A stretch of 64,000 bases of DNA from Chloroflexota bacterium (GCA_019873625.1 JAIOAW010000012.1:1-64000), one strand, 5' to 3'; positions 33,147 through 41,995 are shown, counted from the stretch's first letter. Translations and numbers: made by a program. Notes: generated by a model from the letters alone, not told the origin.

Positions 33147-34717
33147 AGGCGCACGTAGGCCGCTCGCCGGATGCTCGGCATCGCCATCACGCGGGCCATC
33201 ACCTCCGGGGGGAGGGGATCGTCCAACCCGGTGACCATCAGCCCCGGGCCGCCGCGCTCTTGGCGACCCACCTGCACAAACGAGATATTGATCCCCGCGT
33301 TCCCCAAGAGGAGGCCCATCTGCCCGATGATGCCGGGCTGTTCGATGTGCTCGCTCACCAAGAGGTGCCCTTGGAGGACGAAATCCAGCCAGTAGTCGCC
33401 CAGGCGCACGAGGTGAGGTTGGCCGCGCATCACCGTGCCGCTCAAAAGGTGCTCTTGTGAAGTGGTGCGCACGATGAGCGTAATCAGCCCGCTGAACCCC
33501 TGCGCCTCGGGCGTGCGCGATTCGCGGATGATGAGGCCCCGTTCGGCGGCGATGAGGCGGGCATTCACCAGGTTCACCGCCTCTTCGCCCGATTCGCCCA
33601 AAATCCCCATAAGCACCGCCGCCGTGATGAGTTGCGTATTGTGTGCTTCCACATCGCCGGCGTAGATGATCTCCAAATGGGAGAGGTTATTTTCCGCGTA
33701 TTGGGCGTAAAAGCGGCCCATCTGCGTGCCCAGGTTTAGGTAGGGGCGCAAAAAGGCCATCTCCTCCGCCGAGAGGGCCGTGATATTCACCGGGTAGCGC
33801 GGCGGCCGGCCAGAGAGCACGTCGAGCACCTGCTGGGCCACTTGCAGGGCAGCGCCGCTCTGCGCCTCTTGGGTAGAGGCCCCGAGGTGCGGCGTGAGGA
33901 CGAGGTTGGGGCAGGCCAAGAGGTCTGGGTTGAGGTGCGGCTCATCGGGGAAGACGTCCAGCGCGGCCCCTGCGATGAGGCCCTCGCGCAGGGCGCGGAT
34001 GAGGGCCTCCTCTACGATGAGGTCGCCGCGCGCACAGTTGATGAGGTAGGCCGTGCGCTTCATCTGTTCGAGTTCGCGCGCGCCGATCATCCCCCGCGTG
34101 CGCTCCGTGGAGGGCACGTGGAGCGACACGTAATCGGCCTCTCTGAGGAGCCTTTCCAGGCTCACGAGTTCCACGTTCAGCCGCTGCGCCCATTCGGGCG
34201 CCACGAACGGGTCATGGGCGATGACGCGCATCTCAAACCCCCTCGCCCGCGAGGCGACCGCCGTGCCCACGCGCCCCAGGCCGATCAACCCCAGCACTTT
34301 GTCGCGCAACTCGGTGCCCATAAAGTGTTTTTTCTCCCAGCAGCCAGCGTGCATCAAGGCATCGGCCTTGGGGATGTGCCGCGCGAGGGAAAGCATCAGG
34401 GCTAGCGTATGCTCCGCCACGGCCACGGTGTTGCTCGTGGGCGCATTCACCACCAAGATGCCCCGCCGCGTGGCGGCCTCCAGGTCAATATTATCCACGC
34501 CGGTGCCGGCACGGGCGATGACCACCAACCGCTCGGCCCGTTCGATGATCTCCGCCGTGACGGGCGTGCTCGAGCGCACGATGAGCGCATCGTAGGCGCC
34601 GATCATCTCGCGCAGGGCCTCCGGCGAAGGGTTCAGGTGCACGTCCACCGCGCAGGTTCCCTGCAAAAGGGCCAACCCTTCCGGCGAAAGCGGCTCCGTA
34701 ACGAGAATGCGCCTCAT
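33143..34717 (-). CDS. serA: D-3-phosphoglycerate dehydrogenase (long form with ACT domain)
   Basis: 524 residues from ATG 34717 (GAGGAGCGGG upstream). The catalytic part has A-R-A-G-T-G-V-D-N-I-D, the Rossmann motif G-L-I-G-L-G-R-V-G, R-G-D-L-I-V-E and catalytic H-L-G-A-S-T; an allosteric substrate-binding domain (about 320-450) and a C-terminal ACT domain with E-H-I-E-Q-P-G-I-I-G complete the type-I form, usually feedback-inhibited by serine. It catalyses the first step of serine synthesis from 3-phosphoglycerate. It lies 81 bp downstream of trpB2 with only a hairpin between, so it probably shares the tryptophan T-box leader. Confidence 0.95.
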   Translation of the reverse strand: MRRILVTEPLSPEGLALLQGTCAVDVHLNPSPEALREMIGAYDALIVRSSTPVTAEIIERAERLVVIARAGTGVDNIDLEAATRRGILVVNAPTSNTVAVAEHTLALMLSLARHIPKADALMHAGCWEKKHFMGTELRDKVLGLIGLGRVGTAVASRARGFEMRVIAHDPFVAPEWAQRLNVELVSLERLLREADYVSLHVPSTERTRGMIGARELEQMKRTAYLINCARGDLIVEEALIRALREGLIAGAALDVFPDEPHLNPDLLACPNLVLTPHLGASTQEAQSGAALQVAQQVLDVLSGRPPRYPVNITALSAEEMAFLRPYLNLGTQMGRFYAQYAENNLSHLEIIYAGDVEAHNTQLITAAVLMGILGESGEEAVNLVNARLIAAERGLIIRESRTPEAQGFSGLITLIVRTTSQEHLLSGTVMRGQPHLVRLGDYWLDFVLQGHLLVSEHIEQPGIIGQMGLLLGNAGINISFVQVGRQERGGPGLMVTGLDDPLPPEVMARVMAMPSIRRAAYVRL

Positions 34718-34748
34718 CCCGCTCCTCTCAAACGCCCCGTGGGCTGCT

Positions 34749-34791
34749 GGCCCGCCTTCCCCAGGCAAATGGCGCCCACGGAAGGCGGGCC
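34749..34791 (-). repeat. 12-bp inverted repeat between trpB2 and serA
   Basis: Perfect arms GGCCCGCCTTCC (34749-34760) and its reverse complement (34780-34791), 19-nt loop. In the trpB2-serA transcript it would form a stable stem-loop without a T-tract: an mRNA-stabilising or partially attenuating hairpin rather than a strong terminator. Confidence 0.7.
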
Positions 34792-34798
34792 TTGAACG

Positions 34799-36157
34799 CT
34801 AGAGATTCACCTGCGGCAGGCTCTGCAAGGCGCGCTGAATCATCTCTTCGGGGTAGGCATAGTTCTCCAAACGCCCCTCAAGATAGGCGTCATAGGCGCC
34901 CAAGTCAAGGAAGCCGTGCCCGCTCAGGTTGAAGAGGATGACCCGCTCCTCGCCCTTTTCTTTGGCATCGAGCGCTTCATCAATGGCCGCGCGGACGGCA
35001 TGGGCCGACTCTGGCGCGGGGATGATCCCCTCGGTGCGGGTAAAGAGCGCGGCGGCGTCGAACACGGGCACCTGATGATAGGCCCTCGGCTCGATGTAGC
35101 CCAAGCGGTGCAAGAGCGCTAGAAGCGGTGCCACGCCGTGGTAGCGCAACCCCCCTGCGTGGATGGCCGGCGGCACGAAATCGTGGCCCAAAGTATCCAT
35201 CTTGACCACGGGGGCCATCTTGGCCGTATCGCCATAGTCAAAGGCATACACGCCGCGCGTCATACTCGGGCAAGCCATCGGTTCCACGGCCACAAAACGC
35301 GTCTTGGCGCCCTCGCGCAGGTTCTGGCGGAGGAAGGGCAAGGCCAACCCGCCAAAGTTCGAGCCGCCCCCCACACACCCAATGACCACATCCGGGTAGG
35401 CGCCGGCCAGGTCCATCTGCTTGATGGCCTCTTCGCCGATGACCGTTTGATGCATCAGAACGTGGTTCAGCACGCTCCCCAGCGAGTACTTGGTATCGGC
35501 ATTCTTGAGGGCTACCTCCACGGCCTCGCTGATGGCAATGCCCAGCGAACCGGTGGAGTTGGGGTCTTTGGCGAGGATGGCGCGGCCCGATTCCGTTTCG
35601 TCGCTGGGGCTGGGCACCACATCGGCCCCAAAGAGGCGCATCACCGAGCGACGGTAGGGCTTTTGCTGGTAACTCACCTTGACCATATAGATTTTGCATT
35701 CCAGCCCGAAAAAGTTGCAGGCCATCGCCAGGGCAGACCCCCACTGCCCTGCGCCCGTCTCCGTGGTGAGCCGCTTCACCCCCGCGATTTTGTTGTAAAA
35801 GGCCTGGGCCACGGAGGTGTTCGGTTTATGGCTGCCCGTGGGGCTGGTGCCCTCGTACTTGTAAAAGATCTTGGCCGGCGTGCCGAGGGCCTGTTCCAGG
35901 CGCACGGCGCGGTAGAGGGGCGTGGGCCTCCACAGTTGAAGGATCTCCCGCACCTCCTGCGGGATGTCAATGTACCGCTCTTGGCTCACTTCCTGCAAGA
36001 TGAGATCCATCGGGAAGATCGGCTCGAGGTCGCTCGGCCCCACAGGCTGGAGCGTTACCGGGTGCAGGGTGGGCGGCAGCGGTTCGGGCAGGTCCGCCTG
36101 CACGTTATACCACTGGGTCGGCACGTCATTTTGCGAGAGTAGGAATTGCGTTTGCAT
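34799..36157 (-). CDS. trpB: Tryptophan synthase beta chain, TrpB2 type
   Basis: 452 residues; ATG 36157 follows AAAGGAGAG. Clear TrpB2 (TrpB-like) features: [12 protein letters not shown] with the PLP lysine, E-T-G-A-G-Q-W-G, phosphate cradle G-G-G-S-N-F-G-G, and a long N-terminal extension with P-F-M/I-x-P-M-D-L-I. TrpB2 condenses indole with serine to tryptophan and often works without TrpA. No other trp gene is adjacent, which fits a stand-alone indole-salvage role. It is preceded by a tryptophan-type T-box leader and followed by serA, which supplies the co-substrate serine. Confidence 0.93.
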   Translation of the reverse strand: MQTQFLLSQNDVPTQWYNVQADLPEPLPPTLHPVTLQPVGPSDLEPIFPMDLILQEVSQERYIDIPQEVREILQLWRPTPLYRAVRLEQALGTPAKIFYKYEGTSPTGSHKPNTSVAQAFYNKIAGVKRLTTETGAGQWGSALAMACNFFGLECKIYMVKVSYQQKPYRRSVMRLFGADVVPSPSDETESGRAILAKDPNSTGSLGIAISEAVEVALKNADTKYSLGSVLNHVLMHQTVIGEEAIKQMDLAGAYPDVVIGCVGGGSNFGGLALPFLRQNLREGAKTRFVAVEPMACPSMTRGVYAFDYGDTAKMAPVVKMDTLGHDFVPPAIHAGGLRYHGVAPLLALLHRLGYIEPRAYHQVPVFDAAALFTRTEGIIPAPESAHAVRAAIDEALDAKEKGEERVILFNLSGHGFLDLGAYDAYLEGRLENYAYPEEMIQRALQSLPQVNL

Positions 36158-36228
36158 GGCTCTCCTTTCGGTCATAGATTGCGAATATCCTCGGTGCGGC
36201 ACAAACCCGCGCTAGACCCCTTTGCTCC

Positions 36229-36252
36229 TCATCGTGCCATCTTCACCTCCTT
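36229..36252 (-). other. Strong Shine-Dalgarno plus three-codon mini-ORF in the trpB2 leader
   Basis: Just after the T-box terminator, AAGGAGGTG (36244-36252) stands three bases before ATG (36238-36240) that encodes only Met-Ala-Arg before TGA (36229-36231). The stop overlaps a second ATG (ATGA) opening a six-codon ORF ending at TAG. Neither contains Trp. It lies about 70 bases upstream of the trpB2 start and looks better primed than that gene. Whether ribosomes use it is unknown. Confidence 0.5.
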
Positions 36253-36264
36253 GCCTTATAACAA

Positions 36265-36616
36265 GAAAGGCCCTCGCCCCCAAGGGACGAGAGCCTTGCG
36301 CTCCCGAGGTGCCACCCTCCTTAGGTGGCCAAAGGAATCAAAAAATCCGCCGTGATGGCGGATAGGGTTCCTTGGCCAGCCTCACTCTGCAGGTACGGGG
36401 CGAAACATCTTGCGTTGATGTGGCCCGATACCCTCGGCCATAATAACGGTGGCGGCTCCGTCACCCCCTACTGGGGCGGCTTGTGCCCGTTCGAAGGTGC
36501 AACTCCCAGGCCCATTCGCTGCCCGCGCAAGCGCCAGGCTCTCACCTCACCCTGGCTCTCTGGAACCCCGCCTTGGCAGGTACTCTTCCTGATCTACGTC
36601 TTTCGGCTTCGGTTTG
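36265..36616 (-). promoter_or_regulatory. T-box riboswitch, tryptophan specificity (trpB2-serA leader)
   Basis: Minus-strand leader of about 350 nt. Stem I shows AGGAAGAGTA (36581-36590), the AG-bulge region AGAGAGCC (about 36555-36562) and GAA followed by candidate specifier TGG (36512-36514, Trp codon; another TGG at 36506-36508). The antiterminator T-box AGGGTGGCACCTCGG is at 36304-36318; its variable base is C, complementary to G73 of tRNA-Trp. The terminator (36265-36298) pairs AGGCTCTCG-like and CGAGGGCCT arms followed by TTTCTTGTT. Uncharged tRNA-Trp would prevent termination and turn on trpB2 and serA. Family knowledge plus direct motif reading; the specifier pairing is by eye. Confidence 0.92.
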
Positions 36617-36622
36617 GGCATC

Positions 36623-36650
36623 ATTATATAGCCTTTGAGAGGGTTGTCAA
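36623..36650 (-). promoter_or_regulatory. Sigma-A-type promoter for T-box/trpB2/serA
   Basis: Minus strand consensus TTGACA (36645-36650), 16-bp spacer, consensus TATAAT (36623-36628). Start near 36616, just before stem I. Confidence 0.85.
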
Positions 36651-36690
36651 ACGAGGCAAAGGCCGGTGCTTTTTAGCGGCAGCGCCCCCT

Positions 36691-36719
36691 TTGACCCCCC
36701 TTCGGGGGACGGTTATACT
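36691..36719 (+). promoter_or_regulatory. Sigma-A-type promoter for the polysaccharide cluster
   Basis: TTGACC (36691-36696), 17-bp spacer, TATACT (36714-36719). The spacer includes a C5-TTCG-G5 inverted repeat. Start near 36726, 26 bases before ATG 36752. Confidence 0.65.
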
Positions 36720-36751
36720 TTACGTAGACCAATCTTGCCAGAAGGGGGCCT

Positions 36752-37702
36752 ATGCGTATCCTGATTACCGGAGGGGCGGGATTCATCGGTTCGCACCTGT
36801 GCGACTATTTATTGGAGCAGGGGCATGAGGTCATCGCGATGGATAACCTCATCACGGGGAGTTTGCGCAACATCGCCCATTTGCGCGATCACCCTCGGTT
36901 TTCCTTCATCAACCACGATGTCACCCAGCCCATCCACGTCGAAGGCCCGCTCGATGCCATTTTCCATCTGGCCTCGCTCCCCAGCCCGGTAGATTACCTC
37001 GAAATGCCCATCAAGACGCTCAAAGTGGGCGCCCTGGGCACGTATTACGCCCTGGGGCTGGCCAAGGCCAAAGGGGCGCGGTTCCTCTTGGCCTCGACTT
37101 CGGAAGTGTACGGCGACCCGTTGGTGCACCCCCAAAGCGAGGAGTATTGGGGCAACGTGAACCCCGTCGGCCCCAGGGGGGTATATGACGAGTCGAAGCG
37201 CTTTGCCGAGGCGCTCACGATGGCTTACCACCGCACGCACGGCCTGCAGACGCGCATTGCGCGCATTTTTAACACCTACGGCCCTCGGATGCGCCTCAAC
37301 GACGGGCGTGTAGTGCCTAATTTCATCCGCCAGGCCCTGCGCGGCGAACCGCTCACCGTATATGATGATGGCTCGCGCACGCGCAGTTTCTGCTACGTGA
37401 GCGATATGGTGGATGGCCTTTACCGCCTGCTCCTCTCGGATGAGCCGACGCCCGTCAACCTGGGGAATCCCCATGAGATGACCATCCTCGAATTCGCCCA
37501 GTTGGTGCTGCGCATTTCGGGGAGCAAGTCCGAGATCGTCTTTGTGACGCCGCAGGACGAGCGCACGAAGGATGACCCCCATGCTCGCCAGCCCGACGTG
37601 CGCAAGGCTCTGAGGGTGCTCGGCTGGTCAGCCAAGGTGCCCATCGAAGAGGGGCTGGCCAAGACTATCGCCTATTTCGCCTCCATCCTTGACGAGATCT
37701 AG
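36752..37702 (+). CDS. NAD-dependent sugar epimerase/UDP-glucuronate decarboxylase-like SDR
   Basis: 316 residues; ATG follows AGAAGGGGG. Extended [13 protein letters not shown] nucleotide loop, catalytic T-S-E-V-Y-G with Y-D-E-S-K, and the run [11 protein letters not shown] that is typical of UDP-glucuronate decarboxylase (UDP-xylose synthase). [10 protein letters not shown] follows. It would make UDP-xylose or a related nucleotide sugar for glycan assembly. Heads a run with an O-antigen ligase-like gene (6 bp on), gtrA and a glycosyltransferase. Exact sugar is inferred from motif only. Confidence 0.88.
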   Translation: MRILITGGAGFIGSHLCDYLLEQGHEVIAMDNLITGSLRNIAHLRDHPRFSFINHDVTQPIHVEGPLDAIFHLASLPSPVDYLEMPIKTLKVGALGTYYALGLAKAKGARFLLASTSEVYGDPLVHPQSEEYWGNVNPVGPRGVYDESKRFAEALTMAYHRTHGLQTRIARIFNTYGPRMRLNDGRVVPNFIRQALRGEPLTVYDDGSRTRSFCYVSDMVDGLYRLLLSDEPTPVNLGNPHEMTILEFAQLVLRISGSKSEIVFVTPQDERTKDDPHARQPDVRKALRVLGWSAKVPIEEGLAKTIAYFASILDEI

Positions 37703-37708
37703 CCCCCT

Positions 37709-39151
37709 ATGGAACGCTTGCTCGCGCGTCGCCTTCCTGAGGAGTTCGGGGCTTGGCGGGCAAGCCTTGGGCGCATCGGGCGTGCGGGCCTCGTCGCCCT
37801 CGTGGGGTTGGCGTTGGCGCGCTTGCCCCTGAAAGGGGCGGCCATCCTGGCCGGGGGAGCGGCGGCGGGGCTTCTCATCCTGCGGTGGCCGTCCTTGGGG
37901 TTTTTCCCTTTGGCCTTGAGTATCCCCTTCGGCTCTTTGTTCGCCCTTCCGGTGGGCGGCCTAGCGCTTAGCCCGAGCCAGCCTCTGTTGGCGCTCCTCT
38001 CCGCCGCCTGGGCGGCGCGCCGCGCGGCCTTGGGCGCAGGGCGGGTTCGGCGGCTGCCCTTGACGGTGCCGCTCCTTCTTTTCCTAGGCGTGGTGAGCCT
38101 GGGCCTCCTCCCCGCGCGCGACCTCCCCTCGGCGCTCACCGAGTGGCTCAAATGGGCGGAGGTGCTGTGGGTCTACCTCCTTGCCGGGAGCGTGCTGACC
38201 CCCGCGATGCGCCGTTGGCTGTGCGGCGCCTTGCTCATCGCGGGGGCGCTTGAGGCGGCCTTGGGGTTGTATCAATTCCTCTTTCAGGTGGGGCCGCCGG
38301 GGTTCATCCTGTTGGGGCGCTATATGCGCGCCTATGGCACCTTTCGCCAGCCGAACCCCTTCGGCGGTTACCTCGGCCTCCTGTTGCCCGTGGGGTATGC
38401 GCTCGTTTGGGTAGGGGCGCGCCCGGCGCTCTCTCGCCGGGGCGCCTTGGGAGATCGGCTCCTTTGGGGGCTGGCCCTCGGCTCCAGCCTCTTGATGGCG
38501 CTGGGCATCGTGGCGAGTTGGTCTCGGGGGGCGCTCGTGGGGGTGTTGGGCGGTTTGGCCCTCGTCGCGCTCCGTTTGGGGCGGCGGGTATGGCTTATCC
38601 TCTTCATTGTGGCGCTTGTCCTGGCGATCTGGGCACCGACCCTTTTCGGGGCGCTGCCGGAGGGATTCATAGGGCGGCTGGGCGACGCCTTCACCCTCAT
38701 CGGGCAGGACCTTTCCACCCTCGAAATCACCGATGCGAACTTTGCCCTCGTAGAGCGCTATGCCCACTGGCAGGCAGCCTGGCGTATGTTCGCGCAAAGA
38801 CCTTGGTTCGGCGTGGGGGTGGGGCAGTATCCCGTGGTTTACCCGAGCGTCGCCATACCTCGCTGGCAGGACCCACTGGGCCATGCGCATAATATCTATC
38901 TGAATATCCTGGCCGAGCAGGGATTGGTGGGCCTAGGGGCGTATCTGGCCCTGGTATTCGCCGCCCTGGTAGCCCTCTGGCGGCGGGCCGGCAAGGCCGC
39001 GGGCTGGGAGCGCGCTTTTGCCTTGGGCGCCTTGGGGATGCTCGGTCACCTGATGGCGCACAGCCTGTTCGATAACCTCTATGTGCACGAGATGTACCTC
39101 CTCGTTGCGCTCGTTTGGGCCATAGCCACCCCGCCCAGTGCGGAACCCTAG
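37709..39151 (+). CDS. O-antigen ligase/polymerase-like membrane protein (Wzy/WaaL family)
   Basis: 480 residues, about eleven membrane helices. The periplasmic loop R-P-W-F-G-V-G-V-G-Q-Y-P followed by H-A-H-N-I-Y-L-N-I-L-A-E-Q-G-L-V-G is the diagnostic Wzy_C signature of O-antigen ligases and polymerases. These join undecaprenyl-linked glycans to each other or to an acceptor. ATG is only 6 bp after the previous stop and lacks a Shine-Dalgarno, suggesting translational reinitiation. In a Chloroflexota envelope the acceptor may be a cell-wall glycan, glycolipid or S-layer rather than LPS. Confidence 0.88.
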   Translation: MERLLARRLPEEFGAWRASLGRIGRAGLVALVGLALARLPLKGAAILAGGAAAGLLILRWPSLGFFPLALSIPFGSLFALPVGGLALSPSQPLLALLSAAWAARRAALGAGRVRRLPLTVPLLLFLGVVSLGLLPARDLPSALTEWLKWAEVLWVYLLAGSVLTPAMRRWLCGALLIAGALEAALGLYQFLFQVGPPGFILLGRYMRAYGTFRQPNPFGGYLGLLLPVGYALVWVGARPALSRRGALGDRLLWGLALGSSLLMALGIVASWSRGALVGVLGGLALVALRLGRRVWLILFIVALVLAIWAPTLFGALPEGFIGRLGDAFTLIGQDLSTLEITDANFALVERYAHWQAAWRMFAQRPWFGVGVGQYPVVYPSVAIPRWQDPLGHAHNIYLNILAEQGLVGLGAYLALVFAALVALWRRAGKAAGWERAFALGALGMLGHLMAHSLFDNLYVHEMYLLVALVWAIATPPSAEP

Positions 39152-39168
39152 GGCCAAGGCCCCTCTTT

Positions 39169-39197
39169 TTGCGCCTTTTCTCCCCTCTCGGTACAAT
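39169..39197 (+). promoter_or_regulatory. Promoter for gtrA, leaderless geometry
   Basis: TTGCGC (39169-39174), 17-bp spacer, TACAAT (39192-39197). Seven bases separate the -10 from ATG 39205, so the transcript should start at or one base before the start codon. Confidence 0.55.
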
Positions 39198-39204
39198 CTC
39201 GCCT

Positions 39205-39654
39205 ATGCAGCAAGCGATTTCGCGGGCCAAAACGTTCTTTTACGCTAACCGCGCCGAGGTGAGGCGCTTTCTCAAGTTCAGCGTGGTGGGCACCATCGGC
39301 GCAGGCGTGGATTTCGGCATCCTGAACTTGGGCATCCAGGTGTTCGGCTTGCCTAAATGGTTGGCGAACACCTTTTCCTTTTTTGCCGCTGTATTCAGCA
39401 ACTTTATGTGGAACCGCTTCTGGACCTACCCCGAAACCCGCCGGGAGCGCTTTCTTCCCCAATTTGGGCAATTCCTTTTGGTGAACCTGGCGGGCTATGG
39501 CATCAACCAGGCCATTTTCCTTTCGCTCGATCACTATGTCTTTAGCCCGTGGGGCGTGTGGGGATATAACCTCTCCAAGACCATCGCTATCGGCGTGGTG
39601 CTCTTTTGGAATTTCGGCGTGAACCGGGTGTGGACGTATCGGAAGGTCAAATGA
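39205..39654 (+). CDS. GtrA-family membrane protein
   Basis: 149 residues with four membrane helices. F-L-K-F-S-V-V-G-T-I-G-A-G-V-D-F near the start and N-F-M-W-N-R-F-W-T-Y / N-F-G-V-N-R-V-W-T-Y repeats are GtrA signatures. GtrA-like proteins are proposed to flip or present polyprenyl-phosphate sugars for surface glycosylation. No Shine-Dalgarno precedes the ATG (see promoter). The stop overlaps the next glycosyltransferase start (ATGA). Confidence 0.9.
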   Translation: MQQAISRAKTFFYANRAEVRRFLKFSVVGTIGAGVDFGILNLGIQVFGLPKWLANTFSFFAAVFSNFMWNRFWTYPETRRERFLPQFGQFLLVNLAGYGINQAIFLSLDHYVFSPWGVWGYNLSKTIAIGVVLFWNFGVNRVWTYRKVK

Positions 39655-40787
39655 TGCGCGTGGCGATAGATTATACCGCCGCCGTGCGCCAAAGGGCGGG
39701 CATCGGCCGCTATACGCGGGGCCTGGTGAGCGCCCTGGCGGAGATGGATCGCGAGACGGCCTATGTCCTTCTGAGCGCCGGGCGAGGCGCGGAGGAAGGC
39801 CCTTGGCCGGCGAACTTTTCTCGGCGCATCTTGCCCCTTTCCGACCGGCACCTCGCCATCCTGTGGCAAAGGGTGCGGCTCCCCCTGCCCGTGGAACTCT
39901 TTACCGGCCGCGTGGACGTATTCCACTCGCCCGATTTCACCTTGCCGCCCGTATGGCGCGCGCGGACGGTGGTTACCATCCATGATCTTTCTTTTATCCG
40001 CCATCCGGAGTGTTTCTCAAAACCCCTGCTGGAATACCTTTTGGCGAGCGTGCCGCGCGCCGTGCGGCGGGCGGATTTCCTCTTGGCGGATTCGGCAAGC
40101 ACCCGGCAGGATCTCATCGAACTCTTGGGCGCGGCGCCCGAGCGGGTGGCCGTGGTGTACCCCGGCGTGGAGGCGCACTTTGGCCCGGCGGAGGATGCGG
40201 CCCGGCTCGAGGCATGCCTTGCGCGATACGCCGTTCGCCGGCCCTACATCCTGGGGGTAGGCACGCTCCAGCCGCGCAAGAACTTTGCACGGCTCATCCG
40301 CGCCTACCACCTCTTGCGCCAGCGGCACGGCATCCCCCACCGGTTGGTCATCGCCGGCGCCAAGGGGTGGCTTTTTGAGGAGATCGAAGAGACGATCCGC
40401 ACCCTGCGCCTTGAGGAGTGGGTTCAGATCACGGGGTTCATCCCCGATGAGGATCTTCCGGCCCTTTACCAAGGGGCGGACGTCTTTGCCTTCCCCTCGC
40501 TTTATGAGGGGTTCGGCATCCCGGTGCTCGAGGCCTTGGCCTGCGGCACGCCTGTGGTCGCCTCGAACACCTCCTCGTTGCCCGAGGCGGCCGGGGAGGC
40601 CGCGCTCCTTGTGGACCCGGAGGACGTCGAGGCGCTTGCGGAGGCCTTGTGGCGCTTGCTCGTCGATTCCCCTTTGCGCAACGCTTTGCGCGCGCGTGGG
40701 TTTGAGCAAGTAAAGCGGTTTTCTTGGGCCGGTTCGGCCCAAAAGGTGCGTTCCATTTATCGCCATCTCGTCGAGGGAGGAGAGTAA
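39651..40787 (+). CDS. Family 4 (GT-B) glycosyltransferase
   Basis: 378 residues from ATG 39651 (ATGATG; the second Met is equally possible). N-terminal domain: V-A-I-D-Y-T-A-A-V-R-Q-R-A-G-I-G-R-Y-T-R with glycine loop, V-D-V-F-H-S-P-D and H-D-L-S-F-I; C-terminal: G-V-G-T-L-Q-P-R-K-N, then P-S-L-Y-E-G-F-G-I-P-V-L-E-A and A-C-G-T-P-V-V-A-S. Typical mannosyl- or rhamnosyltransferase-like enzyme of surface polysaccharide clusters. ATGA overlap with gtrA shows coupling. Confidence 0.9.
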   Translation: MMRVAIDYTAAVRQRAGIGRYTRGLVSALAEMDRETAYVLLSAGRGAEEGPWPANFSRRILPLSDRHLAILWQRVRLPLPVELFTGRVDVFHSPDFTLPPVWRARTVVTIHDLSFIRHPECFSKPLLEYLLASVPRAVRRADFLLADSASTRQDLIELLGAAPERVAVVYPGVEAHFGPAEDAARLEACLARYAVRRPYILGVGTLQPRKNFARLIRAYHLLRQRHGIPHRLVIAGAKGWLFEEIEETIRTLRLEEWVQITGFIPDEDLPALYQGADVFAFPSLYEGFGIPVLEALACGTPVVASNTSSLPEAAGEAALLVDPEDVEALAEALWRLLVDSPLRNALRARGFEQVKRFSWAGSAQKVRSIYRHLVEGGE

Positions 40788-40790
40788 GAG

Positions 40791-41975
40791 ATGTTCCAGT
40801 TTGCCAAACGGATGAGCCGCATCGGCACGGAATCGGCCTTTGAGGTGCTGGCCCGCGCTAAGGCGATGGAAACCCAGGGCCGCGAGGTGATCCACCTGGA
40901 AATCGGCGAGCCGGATTTCGACACGCCGGCCCACATCATCGAGGCGGCCTGCCGCGCCCTACGCAACGGGGCTACGCACTATACCCCTTCGGCGGGTATC
41001 CCCGCGCTGCGCGAGGCCATCGCAGAGCACTTTAGCCGGGCGCGTCGCCAGCCCATCGAACCGAGCCAGGTGGTCGTCACACCGGGGGCCAAACCGATTA
41101 TGTTCTACGTCATCCTGGCCTTGGCCGAAAAGGGGCGCGAGGTCATTTACCCCAACCCCGGCTTCCCCATCTACGAATCTATGATCAACTTTGCGGGGGC
41201 TAAGCCGGTGCCCATCCCGCTCCGCGAGGAATACGGCTTCAGCCTGGACGTCAACGAGTTCAAAGATTTGGTAACCGACCGCACCGCGCTCGTCATCCTG
41301 AACTCGCCGGCCAACCCCACGGGGGGCGTCTTGAGCCGGGCCGATTTGGAGGCGATTGCCGAGATCTGCGCCGAACGGGATATCCCCGTCTTGGCGGATG
41401 AGGTTTATGAGCACATCCTCTACGAGGGCGAATTTGAGAGCATCGCCACCTGCGAGGGAATGTCCACCTCAGAGCGGACGATCATCCTGCACGGCTTTTC
41501 TAAGACGTATGCGATGACGGGGTGGCGCTTGGGGTTCGGCATTATGCCCAAGGCCGTGGCCGAGCAGGTTACGCTCTTGATGATCAACTCGAACTCTTGC
41601 ACGAACGCCGCCACCCAGTGGGCGGGCGTGGAAGCCCTGAAAGGCCCGCAAGATAGCGTGCGCCAGATGGTGCAGGCCTTCCGCGAGCGCCGCGATGTCA
41701 TCGTCCAAGGGTTGAACGAGATTCCGGGCATCACTTGCCTCAAGCCCAAGGGGGCGTTCTACGTCTTCCCCAACATCCGCGGCACGGGGATGACGAGCAA
41801 GGAATGCGAAACCTTCCTCTTGGAGGAGGCCGGCGTGGCCGCCCTATCGGGCGCCTCGTTTGGGGCCTACGGCGAGGGCTATCTGCGGCTCTCGTATGCG
41901 AACTCTATCGAGAATATCCTCAAGGCGCTGGATCGCATTCGCACGGCGCTGGCTAAGCGGCGGGGGAGAGGGTAA
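40791..41975 (+). CDS. Class I PLP-dependent aminotransferase (aspartate/aromatic type)
   Basis: 394 residues; ATG follows GAGGGAGGAGAG. Fold-type I landmarks: L-E-I-G-E-P-D-F-D-T-P, N-S-P-A-N-P-T-G-G, D-E-V-Y-E-H-I, and the PLP lysine in H-G-F-S-K-T-Y-A-M-T-G-W-R-L-G-F; C-terminal R-L-S-Y-A-N-S. The E-V-Y/W-R pattern fits subgroup I-gamma aspartate aminotransferases, which also accept aromatic or branched substrates. It is 3 bp downstream of the glycosyltransferase but not obviously part of glycan synthesis. Confidence 0.9.
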   Translation: MFQFAKRMSRIGTESAFEVLARAKAMETQGREVIHLEIGEPDFDTPAHIIEAACRALRNGATHYTPSAGIPALREAIAEHFSRARRQPIEPSQVVVTPGAKPIMFYVILALAEKGREVIYPNPGFPIYESMINFAGAKPVPIPLREEYGFSLDVNEFKDLVTDRTALVILNSPANPTGGVLSRADLEAIAEICAERDIPVLADEVYEHILYEGEFESIATCEGMSTSERTIILHGFSKTYAMTGWRLGFGIMPKAVAEQVTLLMINSNSCTNAATQWAGVEALKGPQDSVRQMVQAFRERRDVIVQGLNEIPGITCLKPKGAFYVFPNIRGTGMTSKECETFLLEEAGVAALSGASFGAYGEGYLRLSYANSIENILKALDRIRTALAKRRGRG

Positions 41976-41986
41976 CCCCCCGCCGC
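41957..41986. terminator. GC-rich stem-loop between convergent genes
   Basis: Arms GCGGCGGGGG (41957-41966) and CCCCCGCCGC (41977-41986), 10-bp stem spanning the aminotransferase stop. No T-tract, so termination is only possible, not shown. Confidence 0.4.
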
Positions 41987-41995
41987 GCCCCAGCC

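Noticed and set aside
34749-34791. Hairpin considered as terminator for trpB2
   Set aside because: No T-tract follows and serA continues in the same direction, so I list it as an inverted repeat instead.
36158-36202. Longer trpB2 start at GTG 36202 or ATG 36175
   Set aside because: ATG 36157 has the well-placed AAGGAG and begins at the conserved N-terminus; earlier starts lack a site.
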